NCBI RefSeq assembly: GCF_030814215.1
Contig: NZ_JAUSUT010000001.1
Span: 558,001-622,000 of the forward strand
Direction: 5' to 3'
Source of the DNA: Amycolatopsis thermophila
GTDB taxonomy: Bacteria; Actinomycetota; Actinomycetes; Mycobacteriales; Pseudonocardiaceae
Length of the DNA stretch: 64,000 bases
Shown: piece by piece, positions 32,260 to 40,258 of the stretch
How positions within the stretch are numbered: position 1 is the first letter of the stretch
Layout of the letters: each line of letters starts with the position of its first letter
Program-made: the position numbers and the translations under genes
The notes under the pieces: generated by a model
Told to the model about the DNA's origin: nothing
The model's database searches: none
What the model saw: the letters and a program-made list of their open reading frames with translations, nothing else

Positions 32260-32305
32260 CGGTGGTGCACGTCGAGAGCTGAATACCTGCCCTGACGGGC
32301 GCGAG

Positions 32306-32339
32306 CAGGCCCCCGGGACCGTTTGGTCTCGGGGGCCTG
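32306..32339 (+). terminator. Terminator hairpin
   Basis: AGGCCCCCGGGACC-GTTTG-GTCTCGGGGGCCT, followed by GTTGCG. Ends the HicA-like operon. Confidence 0.7.
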
Positions 32340-32377
32340 TTGCGTGTCACGGGACTCTGCGGATGTTGCGGTCGGCG

Positions 32378-32407
32378 TTGCCTCCTCGAACCCGTTACGG
32401 GTATAGT
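32378..32407 (+). promoter_or_regulatory. TATAGT-family promoter
   Basis: TTGCCT (32378-32383), 18 bp, TATAGT (32402-32407), CGTTAACA downstream. Starts the 32447 operon. Confidence 0.75.
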
Positions 32408-32446
32408 CGTTAACAACAGCGGATGGCCGCAACACCCGGAGGGCCC

Positions 32447-32542
32447 GTGACCGACACTCTGACCACCCCCGACCACCACGTCGAGGGTGTCGAGTGCGTC
32501 GGCGGCGACACGGTGTGCGACTACCGCCGCATCCACGGCTGA
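32447..32542 (+). CDS. Tiny protein (31 aa)
   Basis: MTDTLTTPDHHVEGVE... with one Cys pair spaced by six residues. GTG after CCGGAGGGCCC. It is directly downstream of the TATAGT promoter. Confidence 0.55.
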   Translation: MTDTLTTPDHHVEGVECVGGDTVCDYRRIHG

Positions 32543-32575
32543 CCGCTACCCGTTCCGCAACCACAAGGAGACCCC

Positions 32576-33115
32576 GTGCGCACCGCGCGCCGCTTCCTCG
32601 CCGCCGCGATCCTCGCCGCAACCGCCATCACCGCCAACGCGACCCCGGCGGCAGCCGCGAACCCCACTCACATGCCCGTCCCCGCCAAGGGCCGCGGCTG
32701 CGACTACCAGACCACCCTGCAGACCACGCTTCGGGCGCTGCACGAGGACCCTGCCGACTGGTCCGTGGTGGACATGGCCGACGACCCGACCATCGCGGGC
32801 GTCACCCGCTACCCCGAGAACACCGTCCGCATGAACGCGGCGCTGCCGTGCGACCTGATCGCCGACGTCGCCCGCCACGAGCACATCCACCGTGTGCAGT
32901 GGGCCGTGTTTGGCCGCAGCGACGCCAAGACCCCGCTGGAAGACGCGTTCGGCGGCGACGAAGAGGTCGAACGCGTCGCTGACTGCGGCGCGATCCAGCT
33001 TGGGGCTGAGTACACGTACTACCTCGGCAGCGACCCCACGCTGTGCACGTCGCGGGAGAACCACGCCGCTCGGCTTCTGAACGACTGGTGGACCGCTCAC
33101 CAGGCCGGCGCCTGA
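32576..33115 (+). CDS. Secreted HExxH-containing protein
   Basis: A Sec signal peptide is clear: basic MRTARRF, hydrophobic core (LAAAILAATAITANA) and an AAA-type cleavage site near residue 27. In the mature part, ARHEHIHRVQW (HEHIH, an HExxH) lies at about residue 100, and a downstream Glu/Asp segment (GGDEEVERVADCGA) could give the third zinc ligand, as in zincin metallopeptidases. Three Cys could form disulfides. It would be exported; target unknown. Such a secreted enzyme is unusual in an early phage region. Confidence 0.8.
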   Translation: MRTARRFLAAAILAATAITANATPAAAANPTHMPVPAKGRGCDYQTTLQTTLRALHEDPADWSVVDMADDPTIAGVTRYPENTVRMNAALPCDLIADVARHEHIHRVQWAVFGRSDAKTPLEDAFGGDEEVERVADCGAIQLGAEYTYYLGSDPTLCTSRENHAARLLNDWWTAHQAGA

Positions 33116-33147
33116 CCCTTCGCCCGACCCCACCCCTGGAGAACCCC

Positions 33148-33327
33148 ATGGATCGCCGAAAAGCTGCCCGAGAAGCACGATTCCGGGCCGGACTTTTCAT
33201 CGAGACTGCGCTCGCCGGAGTCGAGTGGGATCGCACCGATCTCAGCGAGGACGACGCCGAGAAGGTCGAGCGTGAGATGACGAAGATCGCGAAGCGGCTC
33301 ATCCGCTCGTCCGGACGGGAGGCGTGA
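33148..33327 (+). CDS. Small helical protein (59 aa)
   Basis: A basic, all-helical peptide (MDRRKAAREARFRAG...). ATG after CTGGAGAACCCC. Stop overlaps the next gene. Confidence 0.65.
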   Translation: MDRRKAAREARFRAGLFIETALAGVEWDRTDLSEDDAEKVEREMTKIAKRLIRSSGREA

Positions 33328-34094
33328 TGACCACCCACGACGAACAGCGCGTAGAACTGGCCCGGGACCTGGACACCGCGGTGAACACCGTGCCGTGGGA
33401 ACGCGACGACCTCGCCCGCTACCTGGTCGAGCAGGGCTGGCGGAAGCAGGGGGCCGCAGACCCGGAGCTTCCTCAGCGCGTCGCTGACGACATCGAGAAC
33501 CTGCTGCACGAGTTCGACGGTGTCGCCGTGAAGCGGATCATCGCCGACGAAATCGTCAACCGGATCGTGTGGCGCTACCTCGGCCAGAGGGCCGCAGCCG
33601 ACGACACCGCCGGATCTCGCGCCGAGCCTGATCGGGTGCGCGCCGAGCGTGATGCGTTCGTCAAGGCCGGGCGGGCACTCGTGCGGGAACACGACTGGCT
33701 CAAGGGCCAGCGCGACGACCTCCAGGCCCGCAACGACGCAGCACGAGGCATCGCGGAGGAGATGCGCTCGCAGCTCGTCAACGGTCCGGAGCTGAACGAC
33801 GTCCTCCGCATCCTCGCCGCTCTTGGAGGAGGTGGAGATCTTTCCGGCGGGTTGGGGGTGGACCAGCCCAACCCCCCGAACCCGCCCGCCGGGACGCGCG
33901 TGAAGGTCACAGCCCGCCAGTGGAGGGGCTGGACGGGTGAGCTGGTGGAAGCGAGGGACGCCGAGGCCGCTGAGCGGTGGCCGTTCTGGTTCCTCCCGGA
34001 CAACGGGCACGCGCGGATCGGGCTACGTCGTGAGGAGTTCGTGGTCTGTCCGGCTTCGGAGACCAGCGGCCCGCAGGAAGGACAGCGGCGGTGA
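33327..34094 (+). CDS. Helical protein with MTTHDEQR module (255 aa)
   Basis: MTTHDEQRVELARDLD and GWRKQGAADPE recur in the 19341 product, and EEMRSQLVNGPELNDVLRILAAL recurs in the 20933 product, so this protein combines modules found separately elsewhere. The C-terminal 60 residues (VKVTARQWRGWTGELVEARD) form a different beta-rich domain. GTG at 33324 and ATG at 33327 are both possible; ATG is chosen. No catalytic motif. Confidence 0.8.
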   Translation: MTTHDEQRVELARDLDTAVNTVPWERDDLARYLVEQGWRKQGAADPELPQRVADDIENLLHEFDGVAVKRIIADEIVNRIVWRYLGQRAAADDTAGSRAEPDRVRAERDAFVKAGRALVREHDWLKGQRDDLQARNDAARGIAEEMRSQLVNGPELNDVLRILAALGGGGDLSGGLGVDQPNPPNPPAGTRVKVTARQWRGWTGELVEARDAEAAERWPFWFLPDNGHARIGLRREEFVVCPASETSGPQEGQRR

Positions 34095-34897
34095 CCGCGC
34101 GCGAACTCACCCCTCACGAGGTCGAGGCCCTTGCCCGCGCCGAGCGGCTCGGCCACCACGTCGAGTACGACCCGCCCGCCGGGATGACCGCTGCTCGACG
34201 CTGGACCTGCACGCGCTGCGGATCGGGCGTCCTCGTCCGGGGTGCTGTGGTCTACGGGTCCGCGACGGAACAGCCCTGCGAGGCCGTCGAGGCTCCTCGA
34301 ACCGACCCCCTTCCGGCCGAGCGTGCCGCGTGCACGGACGTGCGCTGCTCCCGCATCGACGGCCGCTGTGTGGGCTACCACTGTGCCCACTGCGGCCAGC
34401 CTTCCAGCATGCTCGGGCACCCCGAGTGCCGCGAGCGTGCCCGCGTGACGTCCCCCGCGGCCCCGGATGCGGCGAACACCGGTCCTGGCCCGGTTCAGGT
34501 GCCGGGAGGTGTCGCTACCGCGTCTACGGCCCGCTCAGGGCCGAAGCGGATTCAGCGTCGCCGCACCAAGGGGTGGCGTATGCCCGAAGGGGCGGTGTAC
34601 GTCGGCCGCCCGACACGGTGGGGCAACCCGTGCGACTGGCGCGCCTACCCCACCATGCACCACGACGCCGAAGGCGAAGCGTGGCCGATCTCCGACGCCG
34701 AGCGGCGCCGGTTCGCGGTCTCCGACTTCGAGGCCGAGGTGGTATACGGGGCGGGCAGGCGAGCCAGCTATCCGAGCGATGAGGAGATCCGGCGCGAGCT
34801 GCGCGGCCGGCACCTCGTGTGCTGGTGCCCGCTCGACCAGCCGTGCCACGCGGACCTGCTCCTGCGCATCGCCAACAGTCCGGAGGGTCTGCGGTGA
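34091..34897 (+). CDS. DUF4326 protein with N-terminal Cys-rich part (268 aa)
   Basis: The C-terminal half has the DUF4326 motifs: GWRMPEGAVYVGRPTRWGNP, EIRRELRGRHLVCWCPLDQPCHADLLL. The N-terminal 130 residues have CTRCGSG, C..C and HCAHCGQP, a separate zinc region. DUF4326 proteins occur in phages and are of unknown activity; the CWCP-C-H arrangement suggests metal binding. Fused to a Zn region here. Confidence 0.85.
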   Translation: MTARELTPHEVEALARAERLGHHVEYDPPAGMTAARRWTCTRCGSGVLVRGAVVYGSATEQPCEAVEAPRTDPLPAERAACTDVRCSRIDGRCVGYHCAHCGQPSSMLGHPECRERARVTSPAAPDAANTGPGPVQVPGGVATASTARSGPKRIQRRRTKGWRMPEGAVYVGRPTRWGNPCDWRAYPTMHHDAEGEAWPISDAERRRFAVSDFEAEVVYGAGRRASYPSDEEIRRELRGRHLVCWCPLDQPCHADLLLRIANSPEGLR

Positions 34898-35715
34898 GCA
34901 GGCCGCCGTTCACGTACTTCGGCGGGAAGACCCGGTTGGCTGATCGGATCGTGGCCGCGTTCCCGCCCCACGAGCACTACGTCGAGCCGTTCGCAGGGTC
35001 GCTCGCCGTGTTGCTCGCGAAGGCGCCGAGTCGCATGGAGACGGTCAACGACTTGGACCGGGAGCTGATGACGTTCTGGCGGGTGCTGCGTGACCAGCCC
35101 GCCGAGCTGGCGCGCGTGTGCGCGTTGACGCCGCACTCCCGTGCCGAGCACCTGGAAGCCTACGACCGGCCGGACACCCTCGACGACCTCGAGCGGGCGC
35201 GGCGGGTGTGGGTGTGTCTCACCCAGGGCCGCGCCGGGGTGCTGCGCAAGACCGGGTGGCGGCATCACGTCAACCCGTCCGGGCACAGCTTCGGGATGCC
35301 GGGGTACCTCGAGGCCTACGTCGAGCGGATCCTCGACGCGGCCGAGCGGATCTCGCGGGTCTCGCTCGAGTGCCGGCCCGCGCTGGACGTGATCGCCGAC
35401 TACGGCAGTCACCCGGGCGTGCTGCTGTACGTGGACCCGCCGTACCTCGGTTCGGCGCGGGTGTGGGGCAACAACTACCGGCACGAGCTGCGCGGCGAGA
35501 CCGAGCACCGCGAGCTTGCGGAGGCGCTGCTGTCCTGCAAGGCGTCGGTGGTGCTGTCCGGCTACGACTCGTCGCTGTACGCCGAGCTGTACGACGGGTG
35601 GCACGTCACCCGCATGGACGCCACAACGAGCCAGGGCGGCGCGAACAGTGCCCGCACCGAGGTGCTGTGGTCCAACCGGCTGCCGGAGCCTGACCTGTTT
35701 GGAGCGATCGCGTGA
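34894..35715 (+). CDS. DNA adenine-N6 methyltransferase (Dam-like)
   Basis: A D12-class (alpha group) methyltransferase: RPPFTYFGGKTRLA at the N-terminus, YVEPFAGSLAVLL (motif I) and LLYVDPPYLGS (motif IV, DPPY). It would methylate adenine in a short target using S-adenosylmethionine. 273 aa is the family's usual size. No restriction partner is adjacent, so it is likely a protective orphan. Overlaps the DUF4326 gene (GTGA). Confidence 0.95.
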   Translation: MSRPPFTYFGGKTRLADRIVAAFPPHEHYVEPFAGSLAVLLAKAPSRMETVNDLDRELMTFWRVLRDQPAELARVCALTPHSRAEHLEAYDRPDTLDDLERARRVWVCLTQGRAGVLRKTGWRHHVNPSGHSFGMPGYLEAYVERILDAAERISRVSLECRPALDVIADYGSHPGVLLYVDPPYLGSARVWGNNYRHELRGETEHRELAEALLSCKASVVLSGYDSSLYAELYDGWHVTRMDATTSQGGANSARTEVLWSNRLPEPDLFGAIA

Positions 35716-36074
35716 CCACCGAGGAAGAGTTCACCGCCGAGCAGCAGGCGTGGGCCGCAGCCGGCGAGCGGCGCCACGCCGTCGACCAGCTCCCGGAGCG
35801 GCCAGCGGACGCGGTGTGCGAGGCGGTCGGGGACGCGGTGGCCGAAGCGCTCGCCACAGGCGCGTTCGACGAGCACCTGCGCGGGAAAGGGTGGGTGCTG
35901 GTGCACGTCGGTGACGGCACCTGCCCCGAGCCCCCAACCACGTGGCTGCACGAGGGCCTGGATCTGACCGAGCCCGGCGGGCTGGTCGACCCGATCGGGC
36001 ACCTCGCGGCGATGTGGCGCGAGGCGTGGGAGGCCGGCAACCGCGTCGGACGTGCCAACGGTGGCGTGTCATGA
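35712..36074 (+). CDS. Hypothetical protein (120 aa)
   Basis: An acidic helical start, then a beta-rich centre (GWVLVHVGDGTCPEP) and a C-terminal helix. Coupled to the methyltransferase by GTGA. No family recognised. Confidence 0.75.
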   Translation: MTTEEEFTAEQQAWAAAGERRHAVDQLPERPADAVCEAVGDAVAEALATGAFDEHLRGKGWVLVHVGDGTCPEPPTTWLHEGLDLTEPGGLVDPIGHLAAMWREAWEAGNRVGRANGGVS

Positions 36075-36122
36075 CCGGCTCCGCCTACGCGGTCGCCTTC
36101 GGGCAGCGGGCAGGATGACCTC

Positions 36123-36356
36123 ATGTTCAAACGCAAGAAGCCCACTCCGCCCCCGCCCGGACAGTTCGTGGCGAAGTACGACGGGGAATGCGCCGCATGC
36201 GGGGCTGGCATCAAAGCCGGGGACCAGGTGGGGCGAGTGTTCATGGCGCGACGCCGGATCGGTGGCGGCATCGCTGACGACCCCCGCAACCGTGTCTGCT
36301 GCGCTCGCTGTCACGCCGACGCTGCAGTCAAAGGCGACCCGTCACTGAGGTGGTGA
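36123..36356 (+). CDS. Zn-finger protein (77 aa)
   Basis: Two Cys pairs (CAACGAG, CCARCHAD) about 40 residues apart form a ribbon, with basic ends (MFKRKKP). ATG with AGGATGACCTC. Last gene before a gene-free stretch. Confidence 0.75.
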   Translation: MFKRKKPTPPPPGQFVAKYDGECAACGAGIKAGDQVGRVFMARRRIGGGIADDPRNRVCCARCHADAAVKGDPSLRW

Positions 36357-36572
36357 CCGGGGACAGTCGTTGATACGACCGTGGTAAAACGGCGCACCCC
36401 ACGGTGCGGCCCGGCATCCGGCTGGCGGGCAGTGCCGGGTTCCGCCGCGGGGATCGCTCACGTCCGGCGGGCGGTGGCCTGGTCCGGGTCGCGGTAGCTG
36501 AACGAACCGAGCCCGGCGGCGGGTGCAGTCACGAATACAGCCACGAGAATCGCCGCTCTCAGCGGCACGACA
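36357..36572. other. Gene-free spacer between convergent genes
   Basis: No convincing ORF. It contains the segment ACGACCGTGGTAAAACGGCGCACC. I see no promoter. Confidence 0.3.
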
Positions 36573-36602
36573 AAGGCCCGCCACCGCGAAGGTGACGGGC
36601 CT
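36573..36602 (-). terminator. Terminator of the minus-strand basic-protein operon
   Basis: AGGCCCGTCACC-TTCGC-GGTGGCGGGCCT followed by TTGTCG on the minus strand; one G-T pair. It lies 24 bp after the stop at 36626. Confidence 0.75.
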
Positions 36603-36625
36603 CCGTGTCGCCCTCCCCAAGGGAC

Positions 36626-38248
36626 CTACCGCTGATTCGCGGCGATGTCCCAAGCCTGCTCACGCTGCCGATCCTCACCCGTGGACTCCAGCCGCGCCCA
36701 ATCCTGCTCGTGCGTCCGCCGGAACTCCGTCTGCGACTCGCCGATCTGCTCAGCCACACCGTTCGCCAGCGTGCCGAACCGGTCCACAACCTCCATCATC
36801 GCGGGCTCCAGCCGCACCGACCCCTTCGCCGCCTCCGAGAACCGGCGGAACAGACCACCGATCGCCTGGCTGGCCTGCGCCGCGCCGCCGAGCTCGTCGT
36901 ACAGCTCCGACGCCGACCGGAAGTGATCGATCGGGGTGCCGGCGGCCTCGACCAGCGGCGCGAACCGGGTGTTGCCCGCGGCGGCCGCGCCGACACCGCC
37001 AGCCGCCGCGGCGGCCTCGTTGGCGCGGACGACCCGCGCGCGGTGCTTTCCTCCGCTCATCGTCCCTCCTGGGGTGTCTCGCGGGATCCGCTGGCCGGGC
37101 TTCTGGGGGAGTTTCCGGAAGTCGCTCGGGCCGTTGATGTCGCGGGGTCCCTTGGGTTTCGGTGGTGTTGCGGTGGGCTTGGGGTTGCCCATGGTGGTGT
37201 TGCGCTTCCGGTTGCGAAGTTTAGCAGCTTGGGCAAGTTTCGACGTGAACTGTTTGAGGCCGAGTGGGTTTTTTCCTGTGGCGTGTCGGGGTTTGCGGGG
37301 GTTGTTGCGAGCCCCGGGGGTGGGGGTTTTCCGGGGGCGGTTGGGGTTGTGGGTGCGGCCCCTGCCGCCGAGGAGGCCGCGGGCACGGCTGCGGCCCGGG
37401 TTGTTGCGGCGCCCGGCGAGGATGCCTTTACCGCGGCCTGGGGTGCGCCCGTGGCTGGGGCTGCTGCGGTGACCGCGGCGGCCGCTGGTGGCGGCGCCGC
37501 CGCGTTTGCTGCGTTTGGTGCCGGTGTGGCCGCTGCTGCGGGTGCCGGTGGTCTTGGTGCTCTTGCCGGTCGCGGTGCGGCGGGTGGGGCGGGTGTTGGC
37601 GGGGCGTTTGCTGGCGAGGCGGGCGGCGACGCTGTTGGGGTTGCGGCGTGCGGTGCGGGCGGCGAGGGGGTTGGTGCGGCCCCGGGCGGTGCGGGTGGCG
37701 CGGCTGCGGCGGCCGAGGCCGGGGATGCCGAGGCGGGAGCGGCCGGGGCCGCGGCCGCGGGTGTTGCTGCGTCCAGGGCCGGAGCGGCCGAAGCCCGGGC
37801 CACCCTTGGAGCCGGTGGGACGACCGCGGCGGCCGAGGCCGAGTCCCTGACTGCCAGGGCGGGCCGCGCCGCGTCGGCGGGCGCCGGTGGTGCCGGGGTG
37901 GGAGAGGCTGGCCAGGCGGCGTCGGGCGCGGGCTGTTCCGGCCGGGCTGGTGGCGCGGGCGCCGCGGGTGCCGTTGCCGGCGCGGCGCGGGTCGGGTGTG
38001 CGGAGTCCGAGGCGTGCGGCGATGGTGGGGCCGAGCTTGCGGGCGCCGTAGCTGACGGCGACTGCGCCACCGGCGGCGGCGCTGGTGATGGCGAGGCCGG
38101 TGGGGCCGAAGTGCATGCCGATGGTTTGGGCTCCGCCTGCGGCGGCGAGGGTTTCGGCGGCGAGCGCGGGTTTCGACGTGAGGCGGCGGGGCTTGGGCTG
38201 GTCGGCCAGTTCGGTGTCCGGGGCCGGGGTCTTGGGCTTGCCGGTCAT
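36626..38248 (-). CDS. Arg/Gly-rich basic protein, internal start (540 aa)
   Basis: Third codon positions are almost always C, so the frame is real throughout. The N-terminus has two hydrophobic helices (QTIGMHFGPTGLAITSAAAGG region, residues 40-70); then about 280 residues of Arg, Gly, Thr, Asn, Ser (such as GRGPGRSRLG), very basic; then a helical C-terminal domain starting near residue 396. That domain has its own ATG at 37060 with an AGGAGGG ribosome site (encoding MSGGKHRARVVRANEAAAAA), so a 144-residue second product is likely. The long basic part might coat nucleic acid. No family recognised, and comparable basic Gly/Arg proteins exist in actinomycete mobile elements. Confidence 0.75.
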   Translation of the reverse strand: MTGKPKTPAPDTELADQPKPRRLTSKPALAAETLAAAGGAQTIGMHFGPTGLAITSAAAGGAVAVSYGARKLGPTIAARLGLRTPDPRRAGNGTRGARATSPAGTARARRRLASLSHPGTTGARRRGAARPGSQGLGLGRRGRPTGSKGGPGFGRSGPGRSNTRGRGPGRSRLGIPGLGRRSRATRTARGRTNPLAARTARRNPNSVAARLASKRPANTRPTRRTATGKSTKTTGTRSSGHTGTKRSKRGGAATSGRRGHRSSPSHGRTPGRGKGILAGRRNNPGRSRARGLLGGRGRTHNPNRPRKTPTPGARNNPRKPRHATGKNPLGLKQFTSKLAQAAKLRNRKRNTTMGNPKPTATPPKPKGPRDINGPSDFRKLPQKPGQRIPRDTPGGTMSGGKHRARVVRANEAAAAAGGVGAAAAGNTRFAPLVEAAGTPIDHFRSASELYDELGGAAQASQAIGGLFRRFSEAAKGSVRLEPAMMEVVDRFGTLANGVAEQIGESQTEFRRTHEQDWARLESTGEDRQREQAWDIAANQR

Positions 38249-38285
38249 CCTCGGTTCCTCCTCGGTTCCTCCTCGCCGAGGAGGT

Positions 38286-38645
38286 CTACTGCGGCTGGTA
38301 GTGGGGGTGGTTGGGGTAGCTGGAGGCGAGCTGCTGTTGGCGGGCGGCGGCCTGCTGGTCCTCGAAGGACTTCTGCATGAGCATGCCGACGACGAGGTTG
38401 ATGGCGTCTTTGGCGTCCTGGAGGGCGGGGAGGATGACGCCGTACTTGAGGTGGCGGGTGACGCCGGTGTCGTCGGCTTGGTAGGTGGGGTCGTCGTCGG
38501 GGTCGGTGTCGGTGTCGGGTTCGGGTTCGGTGGCGCGGATGGGTGCGGTGTAGGTGTCGAAGTCGCGGATGCGGGTGTTGAGGGCGCTGGCGAGGTGTGC
38601 CCAGTCGGCGGCGAGGGTTTCTGCGCTGGTGTGGGGCTGGTTCAT
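38286..38645 (-). CDS. Helical protein (119 aa)
   Basis: Predicted helical with an acidic central run (EPEPDTDTDPDDD) and a Gln-rich tail (DQQAAARQQQLASSYP). ATG at 38645. Directly upstream (in transcription order) of the basic-protein gene; it may be its partner. Confidence 0.75.
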   Translation of the reverse strand: MNQPHTSAETLAADWAHLASALNTRIRDFDTYTAPIRATEPEPDTDTDPDDDPTYQADDTGVTRHLKYGVILPALQDAKDAINLVVGMLMQKSFEDQQAAARQQQLASSYPNHPHYQPQ

Positions 38646-38671
38646 GGTGGTGTTGTCCCCTGGATGCGGGT

Positions 38672-38705
38672 CGGGCGAGCACCTGGGGGGTGAGGTGCTC
38701 GCCCG
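38672..38705 (-). other. Leader hairpin
   Basis: CGGGCGAGCACCT pairs perfectly (13 bp) with AGGTGCTCGCCCG, about 25 nt upstream of the 38645 start, in a long 5' leader behind the TATAGT promoter at 38813. It could attenuate or protect the transcript. Confidence 0.5.
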
Positions 38706-38812
38706 GCGCGAGTGGGGAGTGCTCCTTTCTGGGGTTGGGGTGGCGGGGCGCCCCGGTGAGGGGGGAGGGTCGGGGCGGCCCCGCCAGGTGGTTCTCGCAC
38801 CACCTGTTCGTG

Positions 38813-38842
38813 ACTATACCCGTCGATGTTGTGGTGCCGCAA
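38813..38842 (-). promoter_or_regulatory. TATAGT promoter with -35
   Basis: TTGCGG (38837-38842), 18 bp, TATAGT (38813-38818) on the minus strand. Drives the 38645 and 36626 genes after a leader of about 160 nt. Confidence 0.75.
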
Positions 38843-38893
38843 CCGGCCCGGCCCTATGGTGTTGCCATCGCCACAACAGTCGAGGGGGAACCA

Positions 38894-39289
38894 GTGGCTA
38901 TCGCGTATATCGAAGTGCCCGTCTACTGCCGCGTCGGCGACAGCGAGGAAAACCAGCTCGGCGTCATCTCGTTCGAGCCTGACCTGATGACCAGCGCGGA
39001 AGCCCGTGACCACGTGGTGGTGCAGGTTCAGGCCAGGGCCGCGGAGTTCTTCCGGGACATCGCCCATGAGCTGGGCGGCACCCGCTCCTTCCAGCGAGAC
39101 CTGCGAGACCTCATCAACCGGCACAGCGTCGACAACGACGCCAACACCGCGGACTACATCTTGGCCCGGTACCTGCATCGCTGCCTGGAGGCGTTCACCG
39201 AAGCCGTCGAGGTGCGGGACCGGCACAGCGCCCCGCCGTCGCGGGACGTGCTGCTGGGGCAGGCCGCCGGGATCGAGAGGCGGGTCTGA
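38894..39289 (+). CDS. Hypothetical protein (131 aa)
   Basis: Starts MAIAYIEVPVYCRVGDSEEN with GAGGGGGAACC. The centre is helical (AAEFFRDIAHELGG; ILARYLHRCLEAFTEAVE). No family recognised. Opens a plus-strand group. Confidence 0.75.
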   Translation: MAIAYIEVPVYCRVGDSEENQLGVISFEPDLMTSAEARDHVVVQVQARAAEFFRDIAHELGGTRSFQRDLRDLINRHSVDNDANTADYILARYLHRCLEAFTEAVEVRDRHSAPPSRDVLLGQAAGIERRV

Positions 39290-39291
39290 TC

Positions 39292-39672
39292 GTGCAGCAG
39301 GAACCGAGCATCGGCCAGACCGTGCACTACGTGTCGCACGGCACGCCGGGCGGCGAGTACACCAAGCAGTGCCGGGCCGCGGTCATCACCCAAGTCACCG
39401 GGCGCGCCGTCGACCCCGCGACCGGGGACCCGACGGACGCGTGGGTCGTGGGGCTGCTCGTGCAGAACCCGACCGGTGTGCACCTCGCCCAGGTTTGTGT
39501 GCAGTCCGAGCAGTCGCACGACGGCGGCACGTGGCACTGGCCGGAGCACGTCACGTCCCTATCGGACCGGATGGCCGAGCTGGAGAAGGTGGTGGCCGAC
39601 CTCGCCAAGCGGGTGCGCGACTGCGAGACGGGGTTCCCCGGCATGGGGCGGCTGCTCGGGGGCGGCCTGTGA
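39292..39672 (+). CDS. Protein with C-terminal coiled coil (126 aa)
   Basis: The N-terminal 80 residues are beta-rich (TVHYVSHGTPGG; WVVGLLVQNPTG); the end is a short coiled coil (RMAELEKVVADLAKRVRDCE). GTG at 39292. No family recognised. Confidence 0.75.
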   Translation: MQQEPSIGQTVHYVSHGTPGGEYTKQCRAAVITQVTGRAVDPATGDPTDAWVVGLLVQNPTGVHLAQVCVQSEQSHDGGTWHWPEHVTSLSDRMAELEKVVADLAKRVRDCETGFPGMGRLLGGGL

Positions 39673-39833
39673 CCGTGGAGGTGGCCGTTGACTTCGACGG
39701 CGTGATCCACGCGTACGCGAGCGCCCCGGCGTCCGCGGACGTGGTCCGGGCGCGGCTGTTGGGGATCGCTGTGGCTCTCCTGGGTGGCCTGGAGCTGCTG
39801 CAGTGGGCCGCGCGGAAGCGGAGGGAACGCTGA
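39669..39833 (+). CDS. Truncated HAD-like fragment fused to a membrane helix (54 aa)
   Basis: MTVEVAVDFDGVIHAY carries HAD motif I (DFDGVI), but the rest of the phosphatase is missing. A hydrophobic stretch (LLGIAVALLGGLELLQW) and a basic end follow. Coupled on both sides. Looks like a remnant, but it is translated in frame with neighbours. Confidence 0.65.
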   Translation: MTVEVAVDFDGVIHAYASAPASADVVRARLLGIAVALLGGLELLQWAARKRRER

Positions 39834-40258
39834 TGCCGTACACGAGGCATGGGCACTGGTACGGGTCCGGGACGCCGGTCACGCCGCGGCCACGGGTCGC
39901 GCGGTGCGGCGGGTCCGGGCTGTGCCGGGACTGCGCGCTCGATGCGTCCGGTGCCGCGCCGGCCGCCCCGGACCGGCCGTGTGAGCACGAGGTGTTCCAG
40001 GCGGAGGTGGCGGTCAACCGGCTCACCAAGCACGAGGGTGGCCCGGTGGTGGGGTTCCGCGCCGACGTCCGCGTCCGGTGTGCGCAGTGCGGCGAGCGGT
40101 TCCGGTGGAGCGGGGTTCCGGCCGGGCTGCTGCCGGACCGGCCCGCGGTGAGCGTGGACGGCACCGAGCTGCGCGCGCCGCTGCGGCCCGCGTCCGCGGA
40201 TCCGGACTTCGGGCTCGGCCTGCCCGGGTTCACCGTGCGGCCGGGAGGTCAGGGGTGA
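39833..40258 (+). CDS. Zn-ribbon protein (141 aa)
   Basis: Cys pairs at CRDC and at CAQCGERFRW and an H/C (CEHEVF) suggest zinc binding. ATG overlaps the previous stop (TGATG). No family recognised. Confidence 0.75.
   Translation: MPYTRHGHWYGSGTPVTPRPRVARCGGSGLCRDCALDASGAAPAAPDRPCEHEVFQAEVAVNRLTKHEGGPVVGFRADVRVRCAQCGERFRWSGVPAGLLPDRPAVSVDGTELRAPLRPASADPDFGLGLPGFTVRPGGQG

Noticed and set aside
37057-38070. 337-codon Pro/Ala-rich frame on the minus strand
   Set aside because: It overlaps the 540-codon frame but has no ribosome site; its codon pattern is what the real frame forces.
37200-38200. Gly/Arg repeats as a CRISPR or tandem array
   Set aside because: Repeats are codon-level only, with no regular unit length or spacers.
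36605-38380. 591-codon plus-strand ORF, Ala/Gly-rich
   Set aside because: The opposite frame has C-rich third positions and an excellent ribosome site; this one is its shadow.
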